DNA of 64,000 nucleotides. Source: Hymenobacter terricola (GTDB lineage: Bacteria > Bacteroidota > Bacteroidia > Cytophagales > Hymenobacteraceae). The notes beneath the pieces are model-generated. The model had not been told where the DNA came from and did not search any database. It saw nothing but the letters and a program-made list of their open reading frames with translations. Shown in pieces: positions 54,495 to 61,987 of this stretch. The DNA lies in NCBI RefSeq assembly GCF_017921975.2, contig NZ_JAGEMO020000003.1:310001-374000 (forward strand), read 5' to 3'. The number at the start of each line of letters is the position of its first letter. Positions within the stretch are counted from its first letter, which is position 1. Position numbers and translations under genes: made by a program.

Positions 54495-54965
54495 ATGGCA
54501 CTTACGGCCTATCAAACTCAATTTAAGCGGCGCATGAAGCGCGCCATCAGCCTGCGGGCGAAAGCCGATGCAAAAGCCCGGCGCTACACCAAACTCTTGT
54601 CGGATGCCATCGGCTCGGCCGAGGATGCGGCCATGCAGATGAACGAGCTCAACCAGATTTACGGCGTGGACGTGAGCACCTACACGTTGCTCACGCAGGC
54701 GCTGCACGCCAATAGCGGGCAGGAAGTGCTGGAAGACCATCTGGCGCAGAGCACGCCCGGCGAGGAAGCGGTTATCTTCAACCAGATACCGGACGGCAAC
54801 GGTGGGCAGCCCCTTCCGGCTAACCCGCTGTTTGGGGAGCTGGTGACCGGTACGCCGATTACGCCGGCGGCTCAAATGAAGCAGGTCAGAGACAAAGAAG
54901 TGGCTCCGAAAACAGTGATTGTGGCGGATGAGGCACCAGCAGCTTCAGAAGTATTTGAGGCTTAA
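54495..54965 (+). CDS. Small helical protein, paralogue B
   Basis: Protein of 156 residues starting MALTAYQTQFKRRMKRAISL, with RAKADAKARRY following. It shares the basic helical head with paralogue A, then ends with a longer acidic, Ala/Pro-rich tail (VIVADEAPAASEVFEA). Basic head plus acidic tail suggests a binding partner or scaffold. Ended by the strong terminator at 54989-55028. Confidence 0.65.
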   Translation: MALTAYQTQFKRRMKRAISLRAKADAKARRYTKLLSDAIGSAEDAAMQMNELNQIYGVDVSTYTLLTQALHANSGQEVLEDHLAQSTPGEEAVIFNQIPDGNGGQPLPANPLFGELVTGTPITPAAQMKQVRDKEVAPKTVIVADEAPAASEVFEA

Positions 54966-54988
54966 AGGCTTTATCAACAGCTAAAAAC

Positions 54989-55028
54989 AAAAAGGCCAGC
55001 TCCTGTTTGACAGGGGCTGGCCTTTTTT
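54989..55028. terminator. Terminator of the 53303-54965 gene group
   Basis: AAAAAGGCCAGCTCCTG / CAGGGGCTGGCCTTTTTT hairpin with one mismatch and a T6 run. Confidence 0.9.
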
Positions 55029-55083
55029 ATACCCTGACGGGTATAGAACGTCACCGAAAGCATACATTTACACCCGTTCGGGT
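55028..55083 (+). promoter_or_regulatory. Palindromic operators upstream of the XRE gene
   Basis: TATACCC-TGAC-GGGTATA (55028-55045, perfect 7-bp arms) and ACCCGTTCGGGT (55072-55083, perfect) share the half-site ACCC/GGGT. They lie 43-98 bases before the XRE start and are likely sites for the encoded HTH repressor. Confidence 0.6.
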
Positions 55084-55125
55084 ACATATATAGTTGATAC
55101 CCCCGCCTGTGGCCTTATTATTCAT

Positions 55126-55350
55126 ATGACTGAAAGCATTGCGCAATTTGTAAAACAGCGACGGAAAATGCTTCGGCTTACCCAACCTGATATGGCTGCC
55201 AAAGCAGGCGTTGGCCTGCGGTTTGTGCGGGAATTAGAACAGGGGAAAGCTACCCTGCAGCTGGACAAAGTCAACCTTATTCTCAACTTATTTGGCCACG
55301 TATTGGCACCGGTACCGGCAGATAGGTCACACTGGACAGACGAGATGTGA
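55126..55350 (+). CDS. XRE/HipB-like HTH regulator
   Basis: Protein of 74 residues consisting of one XRE HTH (RRKMLRLTQPDMAAKAGVGL, then RFVRELEQGKATLQLDKV). HipB-like antitoxins look like this, but no hipA follows; the next rightward genes encode nucleases after a gap. Palindromes upstream suggest autoregulation. It could instead act as an element immunity regulator. Confidence 0.85.
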   Translation: MTESIAQFVKQRRKMLRLTQPDMAAKAGVGLRFVRELEQGKATLQLDKVNLILNLFGHVLAPVPADRSHWTDEM

Positions 55351-55401
55351 AAGCCATCAGACACCTGTAAAAGAGAGGACGATGAAGTGATATGCTTGGA
55401 A

Positions 55402-55770
55402 TTAACGTCGGTTTCGACGGGCGCGGCGCTCAGCGACCTTTATAAAAAAGGATTCGAGCAGGGTGTCGGCGTGGTTGCGTTGCTGCCAGGATAGCAGTTC
55501 GGCCGCCGTGATGCGGTAGCCGCGGGGGCTACCAGTACAATCCACGTAGCGCAGGCGGCGGGGATGGCCGGCGGGCAGCTTTAGATAATCGCGCAGCGTT
55601 TCGGGATGGAGGACAAGCAGTTTGGCGGCCTGTGGGCAGGAAAACATAACCTCGGGGAGTGGCAGATGGGACAGGATGGTGGTGACCTGTTGCGTGATTT
55701 CACGCTGGATTGCCTCCTTCAGCTCATCCTGTTGGTGTTCACTGAAGGTAAGTATGATTTCAGGGAGCAT
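55402..55770 (-). CDS. Excisionase-like HTH protein
   Basis: Protein of 122 residues. The N-terminal half is a helical/coiled region (LKEAIQREITQQVTTILSHL). The C-terminal half is a MerR/excisionase-like winged helix (FSCPQAAKLLVLHPETLRDY ... GYRITAAELLSWQQR) typical of Bacteroidota mobile elements that bind att sites or promoters. Convergent with the XRE gene. Confidence 0.75.
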   Translation of the reverse strand: MLPEIILTFSEHQQDELKEAIQREITQQVTTILSHLPLPEVMFSCPQAAKLLVLHPETLRDYLKLPAGHPRRLRYVDCTGSPRGYRITAAELLSWQQRNHADTLLESFFIKVAERRARRNRR

Positions 55771-56081
55771 AGTTGAACGGGTTTAGAGGAGCGAAAGGCA
55801 ATTCACTGCACTTTGATTACCAATTAATTGGAACCAGTCAGCATTGTCAAATCACAGGTTTGTAGGGTGGAGTCTCAGAATCTCCAACCACTAGTTGGAG
55901 ATTCTGAGGCACAGCGTTTAACAGTAGTTGTTAATTGGGCAGTTCTTTTGATATCGTGGGAAGCAGTGGTGAGACAGGACAGTAAGTTGCTACATTGCCT
56001 GAAAAGGAATGAAACACCCTCTCATAGAAAGGACGCCATATAGTTTATCGAGGGATTATTAGCACCCTTATTTACCTAATT
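55771..56081. other. Intergenic stretch before the nuclease pair
   Basis: About 311 bases without a credible gene. It contains a perfect hairpin at 55874-55908 and AT-rich sequence near 56040-56080, where the GIY-YIG promoter must lie. A 71-codon frame at 55828 has no protein-like features. Confidence 0.6.
55874..55908. repeat. Perfect 15-bp inverted repeat
   Basis: CTCAGAATCTCCAAC and GTTGGAGATTCTGAG with a 5-base loop, no T-run, so not a standard terminator. Could be a regulatory hairpin, recombination site or relic of a palindromic element. Confidence 0.75.
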
Positions 56082-57062
56082 ATGAGTTTGCAAATTATTG
56101 ATGAGCTAGGTTTTAAGGAAGCAGCTGGGCATGAGGTGCTGGGGCGGGTTTCTATTGCAGACTTATTTCCCAAGTCAAGAAATCGATGCGGAATTTACCT
56201 GCTACAATTCAGCGACGGCACCTACTACATAGGTCAGGCGGTGGATGCCGTACGGCGTTTTGCGCAGCACCGGAAGAATTACGATACCATCGCACACTAC
56301 TGGTTTCAGCGGGTAACCAAGTTGCAGCTGGACTCGGTGGAACAGCAGTTGATTCGGCAGGCGGAGCAGGCCGGCCTGCTGCTGACGAACAAAACGTTTG
56401 TGACGAACGTGGTTGGAGAAACTGACTTGGACCTCCTTGTTAGCCCTGCTGAGCAGCAGACTTGGGTAGAGACGGGCAGCGAGCTGACCAACGACGGCAT
56501 AGACCTTAGCCAGGCCGTGGAGGAACGGGCGAAGGTGAAGTATCGACAGAACTTCCTGCAACTGGAGCAGCACCGCCATTATCCACAGCTGCGCAGTTTG
56601 TTACGGGCTTATATTCAGCGGGGACTGCCAGCCTATAAGAAAACGGAGCAGGCTTTTTGGGCGCTGAGCTGCCTTCCCTCAACCAATAAGGCTACCTACC
56701 CGCGTTTCTGCAGCCTGAACGTGAACGGCATGGAGGTGCTCGTGGCGGGGGTAGAAAAGAAGAGCCAGGAGCCTTTTGTCTTCACGATTGTGTCTGGCAG
56801 CATGTTCCCTACAGCTACCGAAAAGCACCGTTTTCAGAAGGCCTACGCCCGGGTGATTGCAGCATCGGACTACCGCGCCGCCGGCGTCGACCAGTTCGTG
56901 ATTCATTTTCGTTCGCTCGAAGCATTGCAAACAGCGCTGGAGCGGGAGCCCACTTTAAGGAAGAGCATCCGCGAGATGAACCTGCGGCTGATGCGGCGAG
57001 GCGGTACGGTTTACTCCCCCTATCATTGCTTCGACCTAGTGGCGGATGTAGTGCGGGGCTAG
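56082..57062 (+). CDS. GIY-YIG nuclease family protein
   Basis: Protein of 326 residues with a GIY-YIG domain near the N-terminus: Gly37-Ile-Tyr39 and Tyr49-Ile-Gly51, followed by conserved Arg58/Arg59. A conserved Glu may lie in SVEQQLIRQAE. The C-terminal 200 residues are unassigned (QAFWALSCLPSTNKATYPRF ...). GIY-YIG enzymes cut DNA in homing, repair or restriction. It is followed after 34 bases by an HNH nuclease gene in the same direction. Confidence 0.85.
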   Translation: MSLQIIDELGFKEAAGHEVLGRVSIADLFPKSRNRCGIYLLQFSDGTYYIGQAVDAVRRFAQHRKNYDTIAHYWFQRVTKLQLDSVEQQLIRQAEQAGLLLTNKTFVTNVVGETDLDLLVSPAEQQTWVETGSELTNDGIDLSQAVEERAKVKYRQNFLQLEQHRHYPQLRSLLRAYIQRGLPAYKKTEQAFWALSCLPSTNKATYPRFCSLNVNGMEVLVAGVEKKSQEPFVFTIVSGSMFPTATEKHRFQKAYARVIAASDYRAAGVDQFVIHFRSLEALQTALEREPTLRKSIREMNLRLMRRGGTVYSPYHCFDLVADVVRG

Positions 57063-57096
57063 TCAGCTGGGCATAACTGTATTGTGATTCTATACT

Positions 57097-57876
57097 ATGA
57101 AACAAGGCCAACGCCTCTGGACCCGGGATGAGCTGCTGCTGGCCATCAACTTGTACTGCAAGCTCACCTTTGGGCAGCTGCATAAGGGCAACCCGGCCAT
57201 TATTAAGCTATCAGGACTGATTGACCGTACGCCGAGCTCGGTGGCGCTGAAGCTGGTGAACTTCGCTAGCCTCGACCCGAGCCTGGACCGGGCGGGCATG
57301 AGCAATGCCAGCCACCTGGACCGGCAGGTTTGGCAGGAATTTTACGCCGACTGGGCGGGGCGGGCGCTGGAAAGTGAGCAGCTGTTGGCGGAAGCGCAGC
57401 ATCTCACGCTGGAAGATGTGGCGGCCGAATACGAGCCACTGCCACCGGTGCCAGTGGGCCGGGTGAGGGAGCAGCTGGTGAACGTGCGGGTGAATCAGCA
57501 GTTTTTCCGAAGGACAGTGATGGCCGCGTATGACAATACCTGCTGCATTACGGGGCTGAACGTGCCGGCGCTACTGGTGGCGGGCCATATCAAGCCCTGG
57601 GCGGTTGACGTGGCCAATCGACTGAATCCGCGCAATGGATTGGCGCTAAATGCGCTGCATGACCGGGCTTTTGAGTTGGGGCTGTTTACCATCCGGCCCG
57701 ACGACTACGTGATTGAGGTAGCACCGACCGTGCGACAAGGTAACCGGCCGGATGCGCAGGCGGTGGGGGAACTGTTGGGACAATACCATGGGCAGGCGCT
57801 GCGGCTGCCGGCGCGGCGGCGGTTTCTACCGGACCCTGCGTTTCTAGACTGGCACCGCAGCAAATGGCAGCCGTAA
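57097..57876 (+). CDS. HNH endonuclease, restriction-type
   Basis: Nuclease of 259 residues. The N-terminal half (about 1-120) is helical and could bind DNA. The C-terminal HNH domain reads CCITGLNVPALLVAGHIKPW with His164, then NPRNGLALNALHDRAFELGL with Asn180 and His188. This matches HNH_2-type domains common in restriction or defence proteins. It probably works with the preceding GIY-YIG protein. No methyltransferase is nearby. Confidence 0.9.
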   Translation: MKQGQRLWTRDELLLAINLYCKLTFGQLHKGNPAIIKLSGLIDRTPSSVALKLVNFASLDPSLDRAGMSNASHLDRQVWQEFYADWAGRALESEQLLAEAQHLTLEDVAAEYEPLPPVPVGRVREQLVNVRVNQQFFRRTVMAAYDNTCCITGLNVPALLVAGHIKPWAVDVANRLNPRNGLALNALHDRAFELGLFTIRPDDYVIEVAPTVRQGNRPDAQAVGELLGQYHGQALRLPARRRFLPDPAFLDWHRSKWQP

Positions 57877-57931
57877 TTTTTGCAACAAGCTGTTGCAAAA
57901 TTCAACCTATGCTGCTCGGTATCATTTTTAG

Positions 57932-57978
57932 ACAAGTCAAAGCCCCGTCAGCTATTGGCCAACGGGGCTTTGACTTGT
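57932..57978. terminator. Bidirectional terminator between HNH and YegP genes
   Basis: Perfect 17-bp stem ACAAGTCAAAGCCCCGT / ACGGGGCTTTGACTTGT with a 13-base loop, preceded by the palindrome TTGCAACAAGCTGTTGCAA at 57880. Confidence 0.85.
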
Positions 57979-57991
57979 TGCACCAATAAGG

Positions 57992-58312
57992 CTAGCTCAG
58001 GTCTTCGATGCGAGCAGTTGGCGCATCCTGTAGTACAACCTGGATGCCGTGGTCGCGAGATTGGGCAGTGGTGTACTTCTCGCTGCGGCCGATGATTTCA
58101 CCGTTGGCAGCGACGTGGTTGAAGCCATACTGGCCGGCGTTAAAAAATGATTCGAAGTGCTGCGGCTGGCAATTGGCCTGCACCGACCGGATGCCGTTCT
58201 GGCAGCTGGCCTTGGTGGTGTACCCTTCGCTGGATTGGACGATTTCGCCGTTGTCGGCACGCAGGTGGTACCAATACTGGCCGCTGCTTTGGAAGATTTG
58301 GAAGGTTGCCAT
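57992..58312 (-). CDS. YegP-family (DUF1508) protein
   Basis: Protein of 106 residues with two DUF1508 repeats: FQIFQSSGQYWYHLRADNGE and FESFFNAGQYGFNHVAANGE, each followed by a GYTTK/KYTTA step. The family is of unknown biochemical function. ATG at 58312 was chosen as it directly starts repeat 1. It is the last gene in the leftward island operon. Confidence 0.92.
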   Translation of the reverse strand: MATFQIFQSSGQYWYHLRADNGEIVQSSEGYTTKASCQNGIRSVQANCQPQHFESFFNAGQYGFNHVAANGEIIGRSEKYTTAQSRDHGIQVVLQDAPTARIEDLS

Positions 58313-58353
58313 AGTGAGCAAGATAAGAGTGTGGTGAAATGACTGGCAGCAAT

Positions 58354-59043
58354 TTAGGCGGCCTGCGCCAACGGCGCGGGTACGGTGAGGGGAATAGACA
58401 AGCCGGCGGCTTGCCGGGCGTGGTGGCGCAGCAGCGCCGCGTACTTTTTGCGGCCCTGCTCGATGAGTCCGAGCATGGCCGTTAGTTCAACACGCCACAC
58501 TTCGTGCGGGGCCTTTTTCTGCACGCCGATGATGAGAAAGCGCGTGGCACCGAGCACATCGAGGTAAAGGGCGGCCTGGCGGTCGTAGTCGTATTTCTCG
58601 ATGGTGGTCAGGAAGTGGGCCTGGTCGGGGCTGCTGGTAGTTTTGAAGTCGATAAGCGTGAGCTGGCGGCCGGCGCGGCTGCGCACTAACAAGTCAGGGC
58701 GCAGCTTCACTCCTACTCCGGTGGCGGTGTGGATGGCGGTATAGGACTGTTCGGCGTGGCCCCGGTAAAGCAGGTCACGGCAGTAGCGTTGGCGGCGCAC
58801 CTGGCGGGCCAGGGTTTCCAGGTCGGCCCACCGTATGCCGCGCTCCTCAGTGCGGACGTAATGCGGTGGCTCCAGCACGGCGGTGTGAAAGTGGGAGCCA
58901 TAGGCCAGGGCCACGGGGTTGGGGGTGTTGGGCTTACCGAGCAGCACAGCCTTTAGATTGGACAGGTCGGTATTGCTGACGTAGGGTAAAGCGCGGTGCT
59001 GGGCCTGGGTCAGGTCGGGGTGATTGATGAGGGAGTGAAACAT
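58354..59043 (-). CDS. PD-(D/E)XK exonuclease (exonuclease VIII-like)
   Basis: Protein of 229 residues with the RecE/exodeoxyribonuclease-8-like nuclease layout: AYGSHFHTAVLEPPHY near 50, catalytic Asp117 (RPDLLV), Asp132-x-Lys134 (IDFKTTS), then Gln156 in YDYDRQAALYLD. In phages such enzymes resect double-stranded ends for recombination with an annealing protein. The gene upstream in the operon (59129-59857) may encode that partner. Confidence 0.88.
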   Translation of the reverse strand: MFHSLINHPDLTQAQHRALPYVSNTDLSNLKAVLLGKPNTPNPVALAYGSHFHTAVLEPPHYVRTEERGIRWADLETLARQVRRQRYCRDLLYRGHAEQSYTAIHTATGVGVKLRPDLLVRSRAGRQLTLIDFKTTSSPDQAHFLTTIEKYDYDRQAALYLDVLGATRFLIIGVQKKAPHEVWRVELTAMLGLIEQGRKKYAALLRHHARQAAGLSIPLTVPAPLAQAA

Positions 59044-59128
59044 GAGGCTGCGGATATTAAGGGATGAGGAAGTAGCTCGCTGGGGCCGCCCGGCCCTGGA
59101 CAGGACGGGCGGCCGGCGGGTGCTGCCG

Positions 59129-59857
59129 CTAGGCAGCGATGGGCAGGGGTACTTGCTCGGCTGCTGGCTCCGGGTCCTTGGTGTCGTCCTCGGCGGGCGC
59201 GGTGTAAGCGTGCTGGATGCGCAGGTCGGCGTTGCCGGTGTAGGTTTCGGCGCGCCAGATGGGGAAGTCGCGGGCGAAGTCGCGGCGGGCGGCTACTTCG
59301 GCCGCGTCGGCGGCTTCGTAGCTGAACTGGGCGATGTAGTAGGTGGCCGTCTTGCCGTCCTTGGTGGTTTGCTTCTTCTCGGCGGTCACCTTTACTACCA
59401 CGTCGGCCAGGGTCAGGTCGTCGTAGAAAAGCGGCTCGATGAGGCGGTACAGGTTTTCGACGCTGTAGCCGTGGAAGAGCACGGCGCAAATGGCACCTTT
59501 CTCGTCGGCAAAAAACAGCTCGGCCCACAGCTTGCGGCCCATGTTCAGGATGTCGTCCTGGAACACGCGCCAAGCCAGCGGAATGAAGGAAAGCGAGTTG
59601 CCAAGCGGCACGGTGCCGCCGATGTTGAACTGGCCGGCCTTGGCATCGAAACGCACCTGGCGCGGGTGGCCGGGCAGATAGCGGAAGCGCGACACCTGCA
59701 CGACTTCGCCGGTGGCCTCGTCGGCTTTCTCGGTGAGGTAGGCGGGCACGGCCGTAATGGGGCCGCTGAGGGTGAATACGGGGGCCTCGGGGGCGGTGGT
59801 GGATGCGGCACCGGCTTCGGTGGTGGCGCTGCGCTGGGCTTTTACTTTGGTGGACAT
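59129..59857 (-). CDS. Hypothetical protein, possible recombination partner
   Basis: Protein of 242 residues. An Ala/Thr-rich flexible N-terminus (about 1-25) precedes a beta-rich middle (FTLSGPITAVPAYLTEKADE ... FRYLPGHPRQVRFDAKAG) and a hydrophobic core (LFFADEKGAICAVLFHGYSV). The C-terminus is acidic. No family recognised. Its position directly upstream of an exonuclease VIII-like gene suggests a ssDNA-binding or annealing role (inference). ATG at 59857 chosen; the frame opens further but without coding character. Confidence 0.65.
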   Translation of the reverse strand: MSTKVKAQRSATTEAGAASTTAPEAPVFTLSGPITAVPAYLTEKADEATGEVVQVSRFRYLPGHPRQVRFDAKAGQFNIGGTVPLGNSLSFIPLAWRVFQDDILNMGRKLWAELFFADEKGAICAVLFHGYSVENLYRLIEPLFYDDLTLADVVVKVTAEKKQTTKDGKTATYYIAQFSYEAADAAEVAARRDFARDFPIWRAETYTGNADLRIQHAYTAPAEDDTKDPEPAAEQVPLPIAA

Positions 59858-59931
59858 GATGGGAAATAGTTGGGGTTGGAAATGAAAAAGGTGGGGCAAG
59901 TTGGCGGCCGGCCACTACGCCGTATCAGGTG

Positions 59932-60087
59932 TTATTTGGCCTCCGTGACGGACGAGGTCAGCACGTAGTATTTGCGGAATAGTGCCTTTGCTTTTATCAG
60001 GCTGACGGAGCGTTCAGTTAGGAGCACGGCGACTTTGGAGCGGCTGTCCTTTTCGTAGCCGTAGGCTTGGAATAGATTGGTTTTCAT
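59932..60087 (-). CDS. Small basic protein (51 aa)
   Basis: Short gene read directly from the sequence: MKTNLFQAYGYEKDSRSKVA continuing VLLTERSVSLIKAKALFRKY and ending TEAK at TAA 59932. The Lys/Arg-rich helix after residue 27 may bind nucleic acid. It lies in line with the leftward operon between DUF3846 and the 242-residue gene. No family recognised. Confidence 0.6.
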   Translation of the reverse strand: MKTNLFQAYGYEKDSRSKVAVLLTERSVSLIKAKALFRKYYVLTSSVTEAK

Positions 60088-60135
60088 GGAAAATGAAGGG
60101 TAAAGTGGGGCCAGCCGATGCCGACCCCTAGTGAA

Positions 60136-60450
60136 CTATTTGAATTGCTTATCGTGGCACAGAATGGCGCGGCCCACGATGGAATCCTGGCCCCGCGCCT
60201 CGGGCTGGTGCTGGTACCAGAGGTAGGTAGCCAGCAGATTGAGGTAGGCCGGGTGGCGGAACTTGCCTTCGTCGTCGATTATCAAAATCAACTCTGGCGT
60301 GAGGCGCACCACATCGACCAGACGGCAATCGAGCAGCTGGTACAATTCGGCCAGCTTGAAGCTGCAGCCGTTGGCGGGGCTGACCGGCTGCGGCTGGGCG
60401 CTGTGCGGGTCAAGTAATTGAGGCTGGTATGTTGTAGCGTTTTTTGGCAT
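60136..60450 (-). CDS. DUF3846-like protein
   Basis: Protein of 104 residues whose core (LAELYQLLDCRLVDVVRLTP ... LILIIDDEGKFRHPAYLNLL ... DSIVGRAILCHDKQ) follows the DUF3846 pattern common in phage and conjugative elements. Function unknown. Member of the leftward operon. Confidence 0.75.
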   Translation of the reverse strand: MPKNATTYQPQLLDPHSAQPQPVSPANGCSFKLAELYQLLDCRLVDVVRLTPELILIIDDEGKFRHPAYLNLLATYLWYQHQPEARGQDSIVGRAILCHDKQFK

Positions 60451-60506
60451 GACGGGGCGGGTTTGGTGGAGCCGCCCGGCTTGGCGGCCCCTGGTGAATT
60501 ATTGAG

Positions 60507-60695
60507 TTAGAATCCCTCGACTTCGAACATCATCTGCTCGTATTCGCCATCCTCCCACCCCTCTTGCTCGTGGTGGTAGTGGGCCTGGCGTTCCCACTCG
60601 GTTTGCTGCTCGCAGAAGGCGGCCTGGGCTTCGTCAGCTGCCATTTCGTCGCTGCTGAGGCCGTTTAGCTCGGCCTCGGTTGGTTCGTACTGCAT
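60507..60695 (-). CDS. Small acidic protein (62 aa)
   Basis: Very acidic, Glu/Gln-rich 62-residue protein (LNGLSSDEMAADEAQAAFCE, then HHEQEGWEDGEYEQMMFEVE). Could be a DNA-mimic or adaptor, typical of small early phage proteins, which is inference from charge. Member of the leftward operon. Confidence 0.6.
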   Translation of the reverse strand: MQYEPTEAELNGLSSDEMAADEAQAAFCEQQTEWERQAHYHHEQEGWEDGEYEQMMFEVEGF

Positions 60696-60743
60696 GAAAA
60701 GCGGGGCTTTAGGGCCCGCGCCGGGCGGGCGCGGGCCGAATGG

Positions 60744-61145
60744 CTAAAAGCGGAGGTACTTGGCGCGGGCGGCCTGCAAAGCGGCACCGGCGGAGCTGGC
60801 GTGGAAAGCGGCAGCAGCGGTTGCGTAAGCGGCGCGGGCCTGCTGGTAGCGGGTGATGACGGCGCGTAGCTGAGCGAAGCGGCCAGCCTGGGGACGGTAA
60901 TCATTGCGCAGCGCGTACTTGGCGGCGCGGGCATCGAACATGGCGGAGTGGGCACGGGCCAGCATATGACGGGCAGCAACGGCGGCCGGGTCGATGGGAG
61001 CCGGCGGGGGAACTACCAAGGGGCGGGGCGGGTACTTGGCCGCTAGCCGGTCCAGGGTGGCCTGCAGGGCAGCCATTTTGATAGCGACTTGGCCAACAGC
61101 CGCGCCCACTACGGGCGCGGCTGGGGCTAGAACGAGGCTAAGCAT
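60744..61145 (-). CDS. Ala-rich helical hypothetical protein
   Basis: Protein of 133 residues; Ala-rich amphipathic helices (AALQATLDRLAAKYPPRPLV ... FDARAAKYALRNDYRPQAG ... YATAAAAFHASSAGAALQAA). Starts at ATG 61145, overlapping the preceding gene end by 8 bases, which indicates translational coupling. No family recognised. Confidence 0.65.
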   Translation of the reverse strand: MLSLVLAPAAPVVGAAVGQVAIKMAALQATLDRLAAKYPPRPLVVPPPAPIDPAAVAARHMLARAHSAMFDARAAKYALRNDYRPQAGRFAQLRAVITRYQQARAAYATAAAAFHASSAGAALQAARAKYLRF

Positions 61146-61461
61146 GAGCCAGCACGCCGGCAAACTCATCCTCGGCCTTGATAACCTCCCACACGGCCCC
61201 GAACGCATAACCGGGGTACATGGCCCGCATGGAGCGGAAGGCCTCGCGCAAGGCGTGAAACGGGCACTTGCCGCTGCCTTTGAAGTCCGGGCGGGGCTGC
61301 CCTTCGGCGGGCTGCTCGGCCAGCTTGAGGCTGATGTACCAGGAGGTACCGCCCTGGTCATAAGTGGCGGCGGACTGTGATACCCAAATGCCGGCGAACG
61401 GGCAGAGGGCGGGGCCTTTCCAGGCGGCGGCAGCAAGCTGCAAAAGTTGATTGGGGAGCAT
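61138..61461 (-). CDS. Hypothetical protein, first gene of leftward operon
   Basis: Protein of 107 residues (LLQLAAAAWKGPALCPFAGI ... QGGTSWYISLKLAEQPAEGQ ... YPGYAFGAVWEVIKAEDEFA). No family recognised. It is the promoter-proximal gene; the promoter at 61542-61572 lies about 80 bases upstream. Confidence 0.7.
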   Translation of the reverse strand: MLPNQLLQLAAAAWKGPALCPFAGIWVSQSAATYDQGGTSWYISLKLAEQPAEGQPRPDFKGSGKCPFHALREAFRSMRAMYPGYAFGAVWEVIKAEDEFAGVLAHA

Positions 61462-61541
61462 GGCTGTATGTGTTAGCCGTGGGGTGCCCGCGCCGTAGGC
61501 CTCCGGGTGGGCGAGTAGCTAGGTCCTTCCCGACTACACCC

Positions 61542-61572
61542 TAAAGATACAACAATAATTTGTATTTGCAAA
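61542..61572 (-). promoter_or_regulatory. Promoter of the leftward island operon
   Basis: On the minus strand TTTG (61572-61569), exactly 19 bases, then TATCTTTA (61549-61542). It is the same architecture as the divergent rightward promoter. Confidence 0.75.
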
Positions 61573-61593
61573 CTAAACTTTAATAAAAATACC

Positions 61594-61624
61594 TTTGATG
61601 GCAAGCAATATTTGCCTATCTTTA
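61594..61624 (+). promoter_or_regulatory. Promoter of the SLOG-family gene
   Basis: TTTG (61594-61597), 19 bases, then TATCTTTA (61617-61624), only 3 bases before the ATG at 61628. This implies a leaderless or nearly leaderless transcript. Confidence 0.7.
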
Positions 61625-61627
61625 AAC

Positions 61628-61987
61628 ATGGAAAAGCACAATAAAATAACAGTGGCAGTGGTAGGTAGCCGGGGCGTGAGAAGCTGCGCCGCCCTGGTGC
61701 GGCGGCTGGCCGAACTGGAGCCGGCGGAAGTGGTGAGCGGGGGCGCGGCCGGCGCGGATGCCCTGGCGGCCAACTGGGCCAGAGCCCACGGGGTGCCGCT
61801 GACCGAGCTGCGGCCCGACTATGCCGCCCACGGCCCCACGGCTGCTACCCATGTGCGCAATGCCGAAATAGTGAAGCGGGCCGCGCTGGTGCTGGTGGTG
61901 TGGGATGGCCAGAGCAAGGGCACGCTGAGCACGCTGAAAGCTGCCCGACGCCTGGGCCGCCCGGTGGAACTGCTGCCCCTGGACTGA
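61628..61987 (+). CDS. SLOG-family (DUF2493/YspA-like) nucleotide-binding protein
   Basis: Rossmann-like protein of 119 residues with the SLOG signature: VAVVGSRGVRSCAALVRRL at the N-terminus, VSGGAAGADALAANWARAH, and HVRNAEIVKRAALVLVVWDG with GTLSTLKAARRLG at the end. SLOG proteins bind or cleave nucleotide ligands and are frequent in phage and conflict loci. The only rightward gene from the divergent promoter region, preceding the 1.07-kb gene-free stretch. Confidence 0.88.
   Translation: MEKHNKITVAVVGSRGVRSCAALVRRLAELEPAEVVSGGAAGADALAANWARAHGVPLTELRPDYAAHGPTAATHVRNAEIVKRAALVLVVWDGQSKGTLSTLKAARRLGRPVELLPLD

Noticed and set aside
55126..55350. Complete HipBA toxin-antitoxin system
   Set aside because: No HipA kinase gene follows the HTH gene.
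55828..56043. 71-codon frame before the GIY-YIG gene
   Set aside because: It crosses the perfect hairpin at 55874-55908 and has no protein-like features.
57097..57876. Restriction-modification system
   Set aside because: No DNA methyltransferase gene is visible near the HNH/GIY-YIG pair.
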